A DNA stretch of 64,000 nucleotides from Costus lasius (Eukaryota > Streptophyta > Magnoliopsida > Zingiberales > Costaceae), in the NCBI GenBank assembly GCA_027563935.2, contig CM050453.2:15280611-15344610 (forward strand). The letters run 5' to 3'. The position numbers were made by a program, and so were the translations under genes. Below are positions 1-11,464 of the stretch, one piece after another. A model generated the notes under the pieces. The model did not search any database, had not been told where the DNA came from, and saw only the letters and a program-made list of their open reading frames with translations. Numbering within the stretch: position 1 is the first letter of the stretch; every line of letters begins with the position of its first letter.

Positions 1-1602
1 TTTGAAAAATTTATACATAAATCACTACAACCTAAATATAAAAAAGTAAGTAGACAAACCATGCGTAGGGATGCTATAAAATTTTTTTCTGAATATAAAA
101 CTAATCTTTTACAAGTTTTAATTACATTAACTTCTTGTATTTCTTTAACATCTGATATTTGGACCAGTAATCATTCTGATCAGTCATACATGTGTATTAC
201 GGCACATTGGATAGATAGTGAATTTTTTTTACAAAAAAGAATTATTGCATTTAAAATTTTTGAATATCCTCATACTGCAAATGCTATAGTTAGACAATTT
301 CATAGCATTTTACATTCATATAATATAATTAATAAAATTTTTTCAATTAGTTTTGATAATGCAAGTAATAATGATAGTGCAATTGATAAATTAAAAAGAT
401 TGTTAAATCCAATATTTAATGGTGCTTTTTTTCATATACGATGTGCATGCCATATTCTAAACTTATGTGTTCAAGATGGAATAAGAGAAGTAGATGAACA
501 TGTAACTAAATTAAGAAATGCTGTTAGATTTGTTACTTCTTCTACTTCTAGAAATCAAGATTTTAGACAAACATGTAAATCTTATAGTTTGTCATATAAA
601 AAATTTAAACTTGATATTAAAACACGATGGAATTCTACTTATGATATGCTAACAACATGTTTTCCATTTAAGGATCCTCTTACATTATTTTATAATGAAA
701 GAATGCCTGATGGAAACATTGAAGAAAATGATTGGGATAAAGCAAAATTATTACATAATATTTTAGAAATTTTTTATAATGCTAGCACTCATTTATCTGG
801 TGTTTATTATCCTACATCATGTTTAATTTTAGAACATTTAGTTTTAATTAGTGAAATGTTTTCTCAATATAGACATGATGAAAATGTTTTTCAAGTAATT
901 TTTAAAATGGAAACAAAATTTAAAAAATATTGAAAAAATATATCTCCTTTATATTGTTTAGCTTCAATTATGGATCCTAGATTAAAATTAGAAGGTGTTC
1001 ATATTTTATTAGATGAATATTATAGAAATATGGAACTTGAAGGAGTAGATGAGAAAAAAAATGAAGTTTCTACATTATTAGATGAAATGTATAATGTTTA
1101 TAATTTAAAATTTGGACATACAATGAATCCAACATCCTCTCAAACTAATGTATCTACTAGTAGTAAAAATATTACAGGAAGAATACGCTCAATTTTAAAT
1201 AGAAAAGGAACATCAACAAGTAGATCTAGTAATTTTAATGAATTAACATTTTTTTTAGAAAATAATCATACATCTTTACTCACAGAAGAACAAATAGATA
1301 ATTTTGATATTTTATCATGGTGGAGATCACAAGGAAAATCATATCCTGTGATTTCTGCCATGGCACGTGATCTACTAACTCCTCCGGTGTCTACTGTAGC
1401 ATCGGAGTCTTGTTTTAGTGCCGGCGGCAGGGTGCTGGACGAGAAGCGAAGCCGAATGAACGAAGAAAGCGTGGAAATGTGTATTTGTCTTAAAGATTGG
1501 CTAGATGCTGAAGATCGTCTTCAAGATAAAGGTGGTCATTCAACTTCATCGGATGATGATGAACAAAGTCTTGGAAGTGCAAGCGGAAGCACCAATGGAT
1601 AA
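1..1602 (+). pseudogene. hAT transposase, 5'-partial, one in-frame stop
   Basis: The reading frame is already open at base 1, so the Met at 61 is internal and the N-terminus (probably with a BED zinc finger) lies upstream. Visible family landmarks are TSDIWTS near residue 30 after the Met, YMCITAHWID, SFDNASNND (RNase H-like catalytic fold), RCACHILNL, TRWNSTYDML, and the C-terminal hAT dimerisation region with WWRSQ near 1318, SCFSAGGRV near 1410 and SRMNEES. A single TGA at 931-933 breaks the frame in the KKY-x-KN stretch, where relatives usually have Trp (TGG). The frame then resumes unchanged to the stop at 1600-1602. Such proteins cut and paste hAT elements in the nucleus. Only one visible lesion suggests a fairly young inactivation. 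Stop readthrough or a sequencing error cannot be excluded. Confidence 0.92.
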
Positions 1603-1624
1603 ACGTTGTAATAAATAATTATAA

Positions 1625-1690
1625 AAAAAGTTGTAAAAAAGTTGTAGAAAGAGTTGTAGAAAGAGTTGTAAAAAGAGTTGTAAAAAGAGA
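1625..1690 (+). repeat. short tandem repeat in the hAT-1 3' untranslated part
   Basis: About five imperfect copies of a 12-13 base unit of the type AGTTGTAGAAAG follow the transposase stop. The stretch from here to 1880 is AT-rich with no coding sign. Confidence 0.7.
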
Positions 1691-1880
1691 ACTACGTAGA
1701 CCTGATTCCTCCTTTGAGTGGGGTACGTAGGCAGCCTGTAATGGGTCCGGTCTAAAATATATAAAAGTTTAACATTTTTTCAAAAATTTGTGTAATATAC
1801 ATTCTCAATTTTTTTTTATTTTTTCACATTTTATATATTTTAATTAAGTAATTTACTTATTAAAATATTTTTTTTTAAAT

Positions 1881-2263
1881 TCGGCCCACGGGCCAAATGC
1901 GGCCCACGGGCCAAATTCGGCCCACGGGCCAAAACCGGGCCGGGCCCAACACGGCCCGCGTGCCTAATTGGGCCCGTTGGGCCGTATTTGACCCACGTGC
2001 CGCCGTTAGCCCGCGGGCCGTGCCAGGCCCGCGTGCCGGATCTGGCCCGCGGGCCGGATTCGTGCCCACGGCCCGGCGGAGCCGTGCCGGCGACGGCACG
2101 CCTAATCGTGCCGCGTGCCGTGCCGGGCCGAAGGAAATTTCAGCCGTGCCGTGCCCGGCACGGCACGATTACAATCGGGCCGTGCCTGGCACGGCCCGAT
2201 TTCTGGCGGGCCGAGGCGGGCCCGGGCCCGGGCCGGCCCGGGCACGGCCCATGGCCACCTCTA
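1881..2263 (+). repeat. GC-rich subterminal repeat zone and 3' terminal inverted repeat of hAT-1
   Basis: Three near-identical direct copies of CGGCCCACGGGCCAAA lie at about 1881-1933. They are followed by about 330 bases of degenerate GGCCCG, GGCACGGCCC and CCGGGCC words on both strands, ending in the terminal CCACCTCTA (2255-2263). Arrays of short self-complementary words near the ends are known transposase-binding zones in Ac/Tam3-type hAT elements; that role is inferred here. Open frames across this zone are composition artefacts. Confidence 0.75.
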
Positions 2264-2271
2264 GTCACTAC
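2264..2271. repeat. right target-site duplication of hAT-1
   Basis: GTCACTAC directly follows the element end. The uninterrupted copy at 61.7 kb has the same 8 bases once, followed by the same TATAAGAAATTT. The left duplication is outside the window. Confidence 0.85.
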
Positions 2272-3450
2272 TATAAGAAATTTATTCCTATATGGCATCT
2301 GAAAAGACAGGTAATGGAAGAATAGGTGTTCTACAATCTCTTGTTGAGTTACATGAATGACATGTGAAGTACACAAAAATTCACTATCTATCAACCATAT
2401 CAAGAGTGGATAACTAGTCATAACAAGCCATGAAAGCAAAGGCAAGTGATAAATGGGAATTGTAGCAATCTTCTTGTGAACCAAACCACCTTATGTCATT
2501 CCAGCACTACAGCCTTAGGATGAATGGTCTCATATGTTGAGAGGGTCAAAAAGAGGCGAAGTGCCAGGTAACTACTCAATATAATTGGCTTATGAGGAGT
2601 GTTTGATTTTAACGCTTTAGATGGCATCAGAGACCGAGGGACACCATTGTTTATCTTGAATTAGTTGGTCAATAGTTGCAAACATGCCTAGAGGGTTTTT
2701 AATTTTTAAAGGATGTCATTTTGGTACTAGAGGTCAAGCCAAATGTGTGCTCTTCCCATCTCTAGTTATGCTTGATGGGGCCATCTATTATTTCCCGAAT
2801 TGATAGGATGCTTTTAAAGCACCATGAAAATCTCTAGATAAAATGCTCCTCCATTAGAAGTAACCCACCTATCACTATAAGGAAGACAAACAATATGTCC
2901 AACCACCTTATGGAGGTATCTCTTGTCATTGGCCAACTAGAGGAAGTGGGATAACAATACTCTAGTCAAGGATAATCAGCTTCAGGAGAGTGAATATGAA
3001 ATACCAAAAAAGAGAACTATCATGGAAAAACAAAGTGAAGAAATTCAACTCCCTAGCATGAGGAATTTGCTCTTCAAACTTGAACTTCGGGTAGCCATTG
3101 CCTCAATAATTGGCATGCAATCTTAGTGATGAATGCAGCTGGAAATTAGAGGAATGCCAAGTACCTAACAGGAAGGATCCAACTTGAATCTCAAAAGCCA
3201 CAATATAACATTTTATGTCTGGCTTAAGCAAGTCAAGGTATACAACTGGGATTTATCCATATCAGTATGGAGCTTTGATACCTTAGAGAAATGAGACAAA
3301 GTCTTTCTGATTGCCATCACAAAGATTAATTCTGGCTTGGCATAAATGAAGAGGTTATCTACAAAATCTAGGTGGGTAACTAGTGGGATATTGCAAAACT
3401 ATTGAGGGTGATTCTAGTCATTCTACTAGCTTCCATCCCCACGCTAAGAG
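2264..3450 (-). mobile_element. LINE (L1-type) fragment: end of reverse transcriptase and zinc-finger tail, decayed
   Basis: Read on the minus strand, FVDNLFIYAK (about 3336-3366) corresponds to the FADD box of LINE reverse transcriptases. It is followed by FSKVSKLH, a KSQ motif, LGIPLISS and DCMPIIEAM, the usual order downstream of the active site. Further on come a Cys/His stretch and VEHLFFH (about 2300-2480), as in the zf-RVT domain at the LINE C-terminus. Many stops and frameshifts interrupt it. hAT-1 is inserted in its 3' part. Related copies lie at 41412-42460 and 61436-62580. The upstream limit near 3450 is approximate. Confidence 0.75.
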
Positions 3451-5301
3451 GTCAGAGAGATATTGCTATTGTTGTAATTACTCGTTCTGCAATTGGTCAA
3501 TGAGATCCAAGTGAAATTGAGGGTTATTCTTCTGTTGCATTTTGGTTTATCATGACGTGAGTTTTTTTAAGATTTCTCACTCGAGCAGTCAATAGGTCCC
3601 CTGTAGATGTAGAATTGAGACACAATCTCCTCCGCTGAACCTTCCTAATAACCACCCTGAACATAGTGCTTTTGTATGGGTTCATCGCCTGTTGTTGCGT
3701 TGGCTCTTGTGTTTCTTATACTATTATTTTGAATTGGTATTTCATATTTGACCTAACTGCTTAATTATCTGCAGGTGAGATTATGTCAAGAGTTTCATGT
3801 ATGCTGAACCATGAAAACATCTAGGACTGCAATAACTTGATCTTCCAGTTGGCAGGTTAACTTGACTGTGCTCATATTGTTTGCTGTCGTATTTGCAGAT
3901 CTCATTGTCAGTGAGGAACCTCCCAGCCTGCTCTTGTTTTCATTTATGAAACTATTGTTGCACTATGCTCAGGTGATTTATTTTAAAAAATGCAATTCAC
4001 ACAACATTACTTGGTTATATCACTTCATTTTTGTGCTGTAGGAGATAAGAAGGGTGCTGAAATTTTACAATTGTATTTGCTGTCAAGAGATATTTCGAAT
4101 TTGAGGACAGTATTTCACGATGGAAATGGAAAGGTTTGGCTGACTAATCTTCATTTCCGGACTTGTCTCTTTATATTTGAAAATTTTCCTAAACAAGTTT
4201 GTGAATTTGTTAAGATTGTATGGAAAAGCAACCAGCAGATGATTTGGAGCTGGAAAAGCGTCACTTTTTTAGTGCAGGAGATTCCTACTTGAGAAGGAAG
4301 ACTTGCTGATGGACCGAAAAGATTACTTTGTGAATTTTCATGCAGTTTGTCCTTGCCATTTGAGCAATTGAGCTTGTTATTCTTGATAATTATTGGCTAT
4401 CTCACTGACGGCCCTGAGACATTCTCATTATCATTGAAGAAATCAGTGCATAAAGTTGTTTTGTTTTTTTTTTGTTCATTTTTGTTTTATCATTTCTTAC
4501 GACAAAACTTGGTCCTGCTGACTGCCTAAGAAGCATGAGGCTATATGCATATTTGATCAGTTGATCTGTTTTATTGTAGTACATTCAGCTAATTTAATCA
4601 AACATTGTTCCTTGAAAACCCTAGGAGGCTTGACTTTTCTTTCACAATATTGTGTCATCCATGTATTTAGTTTGAGAATGCGACAAGTAAACTAGTGGAT
4701 TTTGTCAAATCTTAAAATCATAAAATGTTGATCCAGTGATCCAGTTCCAAAGCAGACTATCTCTTGATTTTCTATTATGCAAAAACTATGTTCATAGCTA
4801 ATACTTACATTGGAAGAAGCCATGCGTACAGATGCATAAGATAATTTCCAGGTCAACTGTTAGCATGAAATGAAAAGGTTGCAATAATAGCTGTTAAGCC
4901 CCAGGCCGATTGGACCTGGCCTAGTCAACTGGGTTATTGATTGGGTCAAAACTGGCTCGAGCCCAGGATCAAAATTGGAACATGATTTGGGAGAAATCGG
5001 ACATCGATTTGATTGGCGGAATTGATGCCTCGAATGATGATCACAGGTGATGTATTCGATGCTTATTGGTGACCAGAGGTCTTCGGCGAACCGACGGAGC
5101 CGACGACAGCCAGTGGTGCTCTACCAAGTGGTAGCTACGCCTAAAACAAGAAGTCGCCGCCGCTGCAATCGAAGCGATGGTGCTGGTGTAGAAATGGTGG
5201 ACGGTGACAGGATGCAAACGGGACACGAGCCGTCGATGCAATCAAGCATTCTGGCGGCGATACCCCGACTCCAGCGACCCATCCCGTTGCCATGAGCACG
5301 C
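3450..5301. other. unclassified repeated stretch with one exon-like segment
   Basis: No family is recognised. A matching copy lies at about 42460-43712 but lacks roughly 366 bases (about 3681-4046 here). The segment 4041-4131 follows a TGCTGTAG acceptor-like sequence and is followed by GTTTGG. It reads GDKKGAEILQLYLLSRDIS and onwards, then decays, so it may be a captured exon of an unidentified gene. Near 4890-5290 a moderately GC-rich part (GACGGAGCCGACG and similar) has open frames on both strands without protein likeness. The whole block predates the duplication, since both copies share it up to the Athila LTR. Confidence 0.5.
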
Positions 5302-6864
5302 TGATGTGTCTTATTTTCACATGGATTTATAGTCTCAGTATTACACATTTTGCAGACTTAAGTCTTATTTTATACATTATTTTAGAATTTTCTCTCTTAT
5401 AGTACAAAATCTTCACTATTTTCGGTTGTTTGTGAAATACAAGTTTTTTTTCCCATTTTTACATGAAGATTTTGGAGATTTGAAATTATGATAAGATTAC
5501 TAGGAGGTTACAGGTCAAATTTGGGTGAAATTTTGGTTTTCTATGGAGATCACGGCCTGCCTGTGTTTATCATCACGGCCGTGATCATCTCGGCGGATAA
5601 CAGAGTGTTTCAACGAAGTCATCACGGGCCACCCGTGTTGTGATTCATGGTCATGATTGACTTCTATAGGATTTCTATCGCGAACATCACGGCTTGGGCA
5701 TGTCTTGACGCACAGGCATGATCTACCAGGTTGACAGCATCGAAATGTTCGCCGAGCTCATCACGGCTTACCCGTGTTCGCATGCATGGCCGTGAAGATC
5801 TATTATATATTCGTCAAAGCCATCATGGCTAGGCCATGATCACCATCATGGCCGTGAATGTGTTCGCCGATCCCGACTATCTAGCAGTTGTTCGCCAAAT
5901 TCAACGGTGTTTGATGATAAAAATTGGGGAAAACTATCATGGGATCTTCCTAAACAACTAAGGATTCAATTGAGGTATCAAAGTAAGATTTTTGGGCAGT
6001 TACAGGTTCGAATCTTCGAAAGGCGACTGCTAGGGCGAAAGTTAGGCAAAATCTGCGCTCGAGGGTTTGTTTGAACGGATTTCTTCGGGGCTATCGAGAG
6101 AAGATATAAGATTTGAGGTCTCCTGTCTAAGATTTGTAATTTCCCCACCTTTTGATTGTATTTTCTAGAGTTTTCATAAGTTATACGATGTATTCTCTAA
6201 CATAAACTCTTTGTCGGGACTTGGGTATAGCCCATTGAACAAATTCATGTTATAAAATGCTTTATAAATCTCAGTGATATTTATTAAATTTGCTTATTCA
6301 AACTTGGGTGTGCCTATTGCGTGTAATTATTTTGGCCAAACTTTCTATACGTGTTAAGTGTTACGAGAAGAACCGAGAGGTGAATCGTAACACTTGACCT
6401 TCCCATTTTGAACTTGTGACTTGAACCACGAGAGTAGGTTAAAAGTCACTCGAGGGTTTAACGATCTTTCATAGAGCTCAGTGGGTCTATTCTAAGTCAA
6501 TAAGCCACGAGAGTAGGAGATTGACTTGGGTAGATACTGGATTGCGCTACCGAGAGTGGACAATCTATACAAATGGATCAATCGCCTTAAGCGGTTTTTA
6601 ATTTCTTAATTTTATTGTTTAATATTTTAACTTAATCTTTCAATGAGGTAAAACCTGATGTCCCGATCTTTCCTGTATTGCATATTCCCATTTAGTTGTT
6701 GAATCTTTGATTTGATCTTGTTAACTTAGTTTAGATTTTTAAATTTTATTTTGAGCAATCTAGCTATCAATAACACAATATGTAGGTACTTGACACCTAG
6801 TTCCTATGGGATCAATAATTTTTACTACTTTGATAGAAATTATGCACTTGTTGTGAGTATATCA
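5302..6864 (+). repeat. 5' LTR of an Athila-like Ty3/gypsy element
   Basis: It begins TGATGTGTC and ends GAGTATATCA, so the ends are TGAT...ATCA, and its length of about 1.56 kb fits Athila-type LTRs. The 3' end is set by the primer site that follows six bases later. The start is less certain: it rests on the TG and on matching sequence at 43713. The GC-richer middle (5550-5870) holds repeated ATCACGGC-type words. No 3' LTR is seen in the window. Confidence 0.65.
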
Positions 6865-6870
6865 AGTTTT

Positions 6871-6888
6871 TGGCCTCGTTACCGGGGA
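6871..6888 (+). promoter_or_regulatory. primer-binding site, Athila type, degenerate
   Basis: TGGCCTCGTTACCGGGGA differs by only a few bases from the TGGCGCC...GCCGGGGA site used by Athila/Tat elements (complementary to a tRNA-Asp 3' end). It sits just after the LTR end, as expected for minus-strand priming. Confidence 0.7.
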
Positions 6889-7029
6889 ACTAAGCGTAGC
6901 CAATATCGACTAACTCATAGAATTGATAGACTAGATAATTTTTGTTTCTATTTGCTTTTAGTTTTAGTTTTAGTTTCTTTTCAATACTTCTTGTCCTTCT
7001 CCTTTTCATTACTTTAAGCTATTGATATT

Positions 7030-8600
7030 CTCTGGTTTACTAATCCTATTTGTGCCAAGAAATATTAGAATAAGAAACTTAGTACCAGAAGATCTAGAAA
7101 TCGAAAGGATTTTTCGAGCGCAAAGAAAATCCAAGGATCAACAACTTGAGGAAATTCTCCCAATTGAATCTACAATGGACTAGAACCATTCGCTGAGGGA
7201 TTTTGCTGTGTCAAATATATAGGGCTTACACTCTAGCATCGCAAGACTAACTATCGAAGCTAATAACTTCGAAATAAAGCCGGCCCTGGTGCACATGGTT
7301 CAGCAGAACCAATTCAGCAGATCACCTCACCACAACCCCAATTTGCATTTGTTAATTTTTTTAGAATATTGTAATACCCTCAAGATTAATGGAGTAATAT
7401 TTGACGCAATTAGACTGAGACTCTTCTCTTTTTCTCTTAGGGATTGCGTGTGAGCATGGCTTCAGTCACTCCCACAAGGCTCTATCACTTCATGGGACTA
7501 GTTTTCCCATGCGTTCCTCTCCAAATATTTTCCATTGAGCAAGACTGCTCAATTGAAGAACCAGATCGCTAATTTCAGCTAGAGAGACGGGGAGTCGTTG
7601 TACGAGGCCTGGGACCATTATAAGGAATTACTGAGAATATGCCCGCATCATGGGCTTGAAAAATGGATATTAACACATACCTTTTATAATAGTCTTTTAT
7701 ATAACACTTGTTTATCTGTAGATGCAGCCGCGGGAGAAGCGCTGATGAACAAGCAATGAACCTGATAGAAGACATGACTTTGAATCATTATCAGTGAACG
7801 AGTGAGCGAAACGTCCCAGCAAGAGGAGGTAAGCATGATTTAGATATGTTGAGTTCATTGGCAGCAAAGGTTGATTCTTTGTCGCATCAATTGAATTCAA
7901 TGAACTTTCATACATCATATGTTAATTTGATTACTTGTGAAGTTTGTGGAAACTCAGGACACGGTACTACAAACTGACAGATAATGGCACCTTCTTCTTC
8001 TTCTGATGTGTCTATAGACCAGGTTAACTCTATAGGCAATTCGAATCAAAGGTAGCAAAATGATCCATTTGCAAGCACCCATAACCCGGGTGGAGAAATT
8101 ATCCCAACTTCTCCTACCAGAACAATCAGAACCAAACGAATCCACTGAACTTCAATAATCAGGCACAACAGGGAAATTACAGCAATCAGTTCTCCCATCC
8201 TACCTTCAGGCAACCACCAAGATTTCAACAATGGCAATTCAATCAACCACATAAATCTACTCTTGAATTACTGCCGGAGAATTTCGTCCCTACCCAATCA
8301 AAGCAAAATGAGAATGTGGACAAGTTATCAGGCAGTTAAATTCAAAGGTCGATTCCTTGATTACTCATTCTAAGATGCTGGAGAACCAAATTGATCAACA
8401 AGCCAGTTCATCCTCCGGACCATTGGGGAAGCTCCCTTCACAGCCTGAAGCAAATCTAAGGGAGCACTGTAATGCATCACAACACGAAGTGGCAAATAGT
8501 TGGAAGATCTCCCGATGGAGGTCAGAGGTGAAGTTGTTAGCGAGTCATACAAACAGAGGAAGGAGAGCTAGTCTTCCAGGAAACACTAGCAGATAAGGAG
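7030..8600 (+). pseudogene. Ty3/gypsy (Athila-like) gag, decayed
   Basis: In shifting frames the sequence reads NHSLRDFAV (about 7185), SSIARLTIEANNFEIKPAL (7235-7290), QNQFSRSPH, PNLHLLIFLEYCNTLKING (7335-7390), AIRLRLFSFSLRD, WLQSLPQGSITSWD, HAFLSKYFPLSKTAQL, ESLYEAWDHYKELL and CPHHGLEKW. This is the order of a plant gypsy retrotransposon gag (capsid) domain. A zinc knuckle CEVCGNSGHGTTN follows at about 7936-7974, with TGA where the last Cys codon should be. Several other stops interrupt it. The protease-polymerase part that should follow is absent. Gag would form virus-like particles in the cytoplasm; this copy cannot. Confidence 0.8.
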
Positions 8601-9304
8601 GCTGAGCCAGATATACATTACAATATACATCCCTTATCCATGATCTATTAAATTTTAGAGCTTTTTTAATGTTTGATTCACTAATAGTTGAATTTATATT
8701 TTTTTTCTCTGTTTATTTTGTTATCTTTGGTCGAATTAGTTGACCACAAAATAGTTGGTTTTAATTGATTTAATATCCTGTTTTAATCTTATATTATGTG
8801 AATGGTTGCAAAATATATGTTTTGGTTAGTTATAAAATAGTTGGTCAAGGTTTTCAAAATAGGTCCAGACTGTCTGGTTTGGATTGGTCCGACACTGGTC
8901 TAGAATAGATCATGTGGTAGAGCAGTTTGTGGCGTGGAAGCTGGCGAATAGAGCGTAAGTGAGCAGAGCGAAGCTCCAGGTGGGTGAGCCTGAGCGGAGC
9001 AGAAGCTTGGCGGACAGGGAAAAGCTCCAGGCAGGCGAATGGAGGAGGTAGGGCAAAGCTCTAGGTAGGCGAGTGGAGCAAATGTGAGCGGAGCCAAAAG
9101 GCAGGCATTACATCCGACTTCTAGACCGGTACGGATGTTGGACAAGTCTTTTGAACATTGTAGTTGGTGCCTCATTAGTTCATGATTGATAGATATTTAT
9201 TATTTGTTATAATGCTTACATTAATAGATAAGTATATTATACTACACTATACTCATAAAAGAGGACCGATGGAGCTTTGATAAACACAAACAACTACCAT
9301 TTCG
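8600..9304. other. gene-free stretch with a short GC-rich degenerate repeat
   Basis: 8600-8870 is AT-rich with nothing recognisable. From about 8930 to 9110 the words AGCTCCAGG, GGCGAATGGAG and GAGCGGAGC recur about every 40-60 bases, like a decayed minisatellite. An open minus-strand frame there is a by-product of this repetition. Confidence 0.45.
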
Positions 9305-9975
9305 CAAAACCCATGACTATCTCTAATAATGTATCCAATTCCTCTATCTTTATTGTCATTGGTCCTAGCTCTATCTATGTTAATTTTTATATAGCCTACC
9401 AAGATTTCTCATAAAGTGCCTTATGTTGATGAGGATTCCTTCTCACATCATTTCCCTTGAGTTGATTATACAAAACCCATGACAATCTCGAATAATGTAT
9501 CAAATTCCTCTATCTTTATTGCCATTGGTCCTAGTTCTATCTATATTAATTTTTATATAGCCTATTGAGATTTCTCATAAAATGCATTGTGTTGATGAAC
9601 ATGCCATCTCACATCATTTCCCTCTAAGTTGGTTATACTTATATGCATTGTAGAACTTCAAAATAGCATTTCTCCCTATTTTTTTCAAGGTTATCATTTT
9701 TAGTTTTCCAAACAAACCAAAATAATAATTCAAGAAACATCTTTTTGTCTTGATTCTCATAAAACCAAGACAAGAAAGACCAAGTTTTTCTTTACAAATT
9801 TAATGTTTAAATGCTCTTTTAATAAATTCCAAACTTTGCCCAAAAAAGGCACATTAACAAGTATGGTGTACCAAATGAGGGACAGCATCACATAAAAAGC
9901 ATTTACTAGATTGTGCAAATCACAATTTGGCAAGTCTGGATGAGGTTTAATGTCTTTGACTTACCGACTTCTAAC
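9305..9975 (-). mobile_element. LINE-like 3' fragment with a 166-bp tandem duplication
   Basis: 9305-9470 and 9471-9636 are tandem copies of a 166-bp unit, both starting CAAAACCCATGAC, with scattered mismatches. The minus strand of 9640-9960 reads KCFLCDAVPHLVHHTC, a Cys/His spacing like the C-terminal zf-RVT domain of plant LINEs, then continues into the tandem units with stops. The family call is tentative. The fragment ends against the Copia-1 LTR. Confidence 0.4.
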
Positions 9976-9985
9976 CTATCACAAT

Positions 9986-10153
9986 TGTAAATCCTGAAAG
10001 TCTGCCTCTCTCAGCAGCTTTCCTTTCAATTTATAGAAAACCCTAAACGGGTATAAGTTTAATATACAAGGGTAAAATAGTAAAATATATTTACAACTAA
10101 TTACAACATAACTAATATTTACAAATCTATTATTTACATGTCTACCACTAACA
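9986..10153 (-). repeat. Copia-1 3' LTR (168 bp)
   Basis: On the minus strand it starts TGTTAGTGGTAG, directly after the polypurine tract, and ends GGATTTACA. It is short, as in several plant copia lineages. The 5' LTR is absent, so its age cannot be estimated from LTR divergence. Confidence 0.7.
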
Positions 10154-10164
10154 TCCCCCCTCAA
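10154..10164 (-). promoter_or_regulatory. Copia-1 polypurine tract
   Basis: The minus strand reads TTGAGGGGGGA immediately before the LTR start. This is the normal plus-strand priming site. Confidence 0.7.
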
Positions 10165-10253
10165 ATTGATGCGGCATGATTAATAAGCATCAATTTGTTA
10201 ACTAAGAACTAATGACGAGGCTTGGGAAGAGCTTTAGTAAAGATATCAGCAAT

Positions 10254-11464
10254 TTAAAGTTCTGTGGTAATGTGTGGAAGAGTAAGAAGATAAGAATCGT
10301 AAGCTTCACGAATATAGTGACAATCAACTTCAATATGTTTGGTACGCTCATGATATACAGGATTCACAGCAATTTGAATGACACTAGTATTATCAGCATG
10401 CAAAGAGGTAGGCTCGAGTTGAGGAAACCCAAGCTCCCCTAATAATCCACGTAGCCAAATAATCTCAGAACAAGCGGAAGACATAGCTCTATATTCAGAT
10501 TCGGTAGAGGACTTCGACACCCGATCTTGCTTCTTACTTTTCCAAGAAATAAGAGAATCACCTAGAAACATACACCAACCAGTAACAGAACATCGTGTGT
10601 TAGAACAACCGGCCTAATCAACATCACTATAAGCGACCAAGCGAAGCGAAGAGTTAGCTGGAAAATGAAAACCCGTGGTAGAAGTCCCTTTTAAGTAACG
10701 CAGAATACGACGAACCACAGCTAAATGGATATGTGTAGGGGCCTGCATGAATTGACTCACTTGTTGAACAGCAAAAGAAATATCTAGCCGAGTGATAGTG
10801 AGATAATTCAGGCTGCCTACAAGTTGTCGATACAAAGAAGGATCAGAAAGAAACGTCTCATCATTATGACAATATTTAACATTCACCTCTAATGGAGTAT
10901 CCACTGATTGACTCTCTGGAAGACCAACAAAATTGAGTAAGTCATCAATATATTTATGTTAATGTAGAAAAAGGCCATTTGTGGTACGAGAAACTTCGAG
11001 ACCCAAAAAATAGTGCAGAGATCCCAAATCCTTCATATGAAAACATTGCTGAAGATGATCTTGAAGTTTTGATATTAAGGATAAGTCAGATCCAATGATA
11101 ACAATATCATCAACATATACCAAAAGAACAACAATACCAATAGAAGTCTTACAAAGAAATAAAGATGAATCATATTGACTTTGAATAAATGAGAAGTCAA
11201 GAAGAGTCGATTGAAACTTATCAAACCATGCATGGGGCGCTTGTTTCAATCCATAGAGAGATCGTTTCAGCTTACAGACATCAGAAGAAGATGTAGAAAA
11301 TAGTCCTGAGGGAGGAGTCATATATATCTCCTCCTTTAAATGACCATGTAAGAATGCATTTTTAACATCCATCTGATGTAAAGGCTACCCTTGAGATCCA
11401 GCAATAGCAAGTACAAGACGAACAGTTGTCATTTTAGCCACAGGAGCGAAAGTCTCCTCATACT
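10254..11464 (-). pseudogene. Copia-1 reverse transcriptase and RNase H, broken
   Basis: Minus strand, N to C: ETFAPVAKMTTVR (about 11450), MDVKNAFLHG (11372), LYGLKQAPHAWF, LLVYVDDIVIIG (active-site YVDD, about 11110), a stop near 10957, then PLEVNVKYC, GSLNYLTITRLDISFAV, a stop near 10614 where Trp is usual, and RNase H with SWKSKKQD, SSTESEYRAM, LHADNTSVIQIA and HERTKHIEVDCHYIRE (10571-10254). The RT core is fairly well kept, but the N-terminal piece before ETFAP is displaced into the inverted segment 11465-11635. Confidence 0.88.

Larger units (their letters stand above)
1..2263 (+). mobile_element. hAT-1: Ac-like hAT DNA transposon, 3' part (5' end lies before the window)
   Basis: The element holds a transposase pseudogene, an AT-rich 3' untranslated part, and a GC-rich subterminal zone of GGCCCG-type repeats. 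It ends at 2255-2263 in CCACCTCTA, the reverse complement of the TAGAGGTGG start common in plant hAT ends. The right boundary is supported by a second copy of the host sequence at 61.7 kb that lacks the element: the 8 bases after it (GTCACTAC, 2264-2271) occur once there, at 61728-61735. Eight-base target duplications are the hAT hallmark. The left terminus and left duplication are outside the window, so the full length is unknown. Confidence 0.9.

Noticed and set aside
1875..2484. Several overlapping open frames of 74-142 codons on both strands
   Set aside because: They lie in the GGCCCG subterminal repeats of hAT-1 and the antisense of the adjoining repeat; Pro/Arg/Gly/Ala-rich translations reflect composition. 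The minus-strand frame over 2270-2484 is kept only as LINE evidence.
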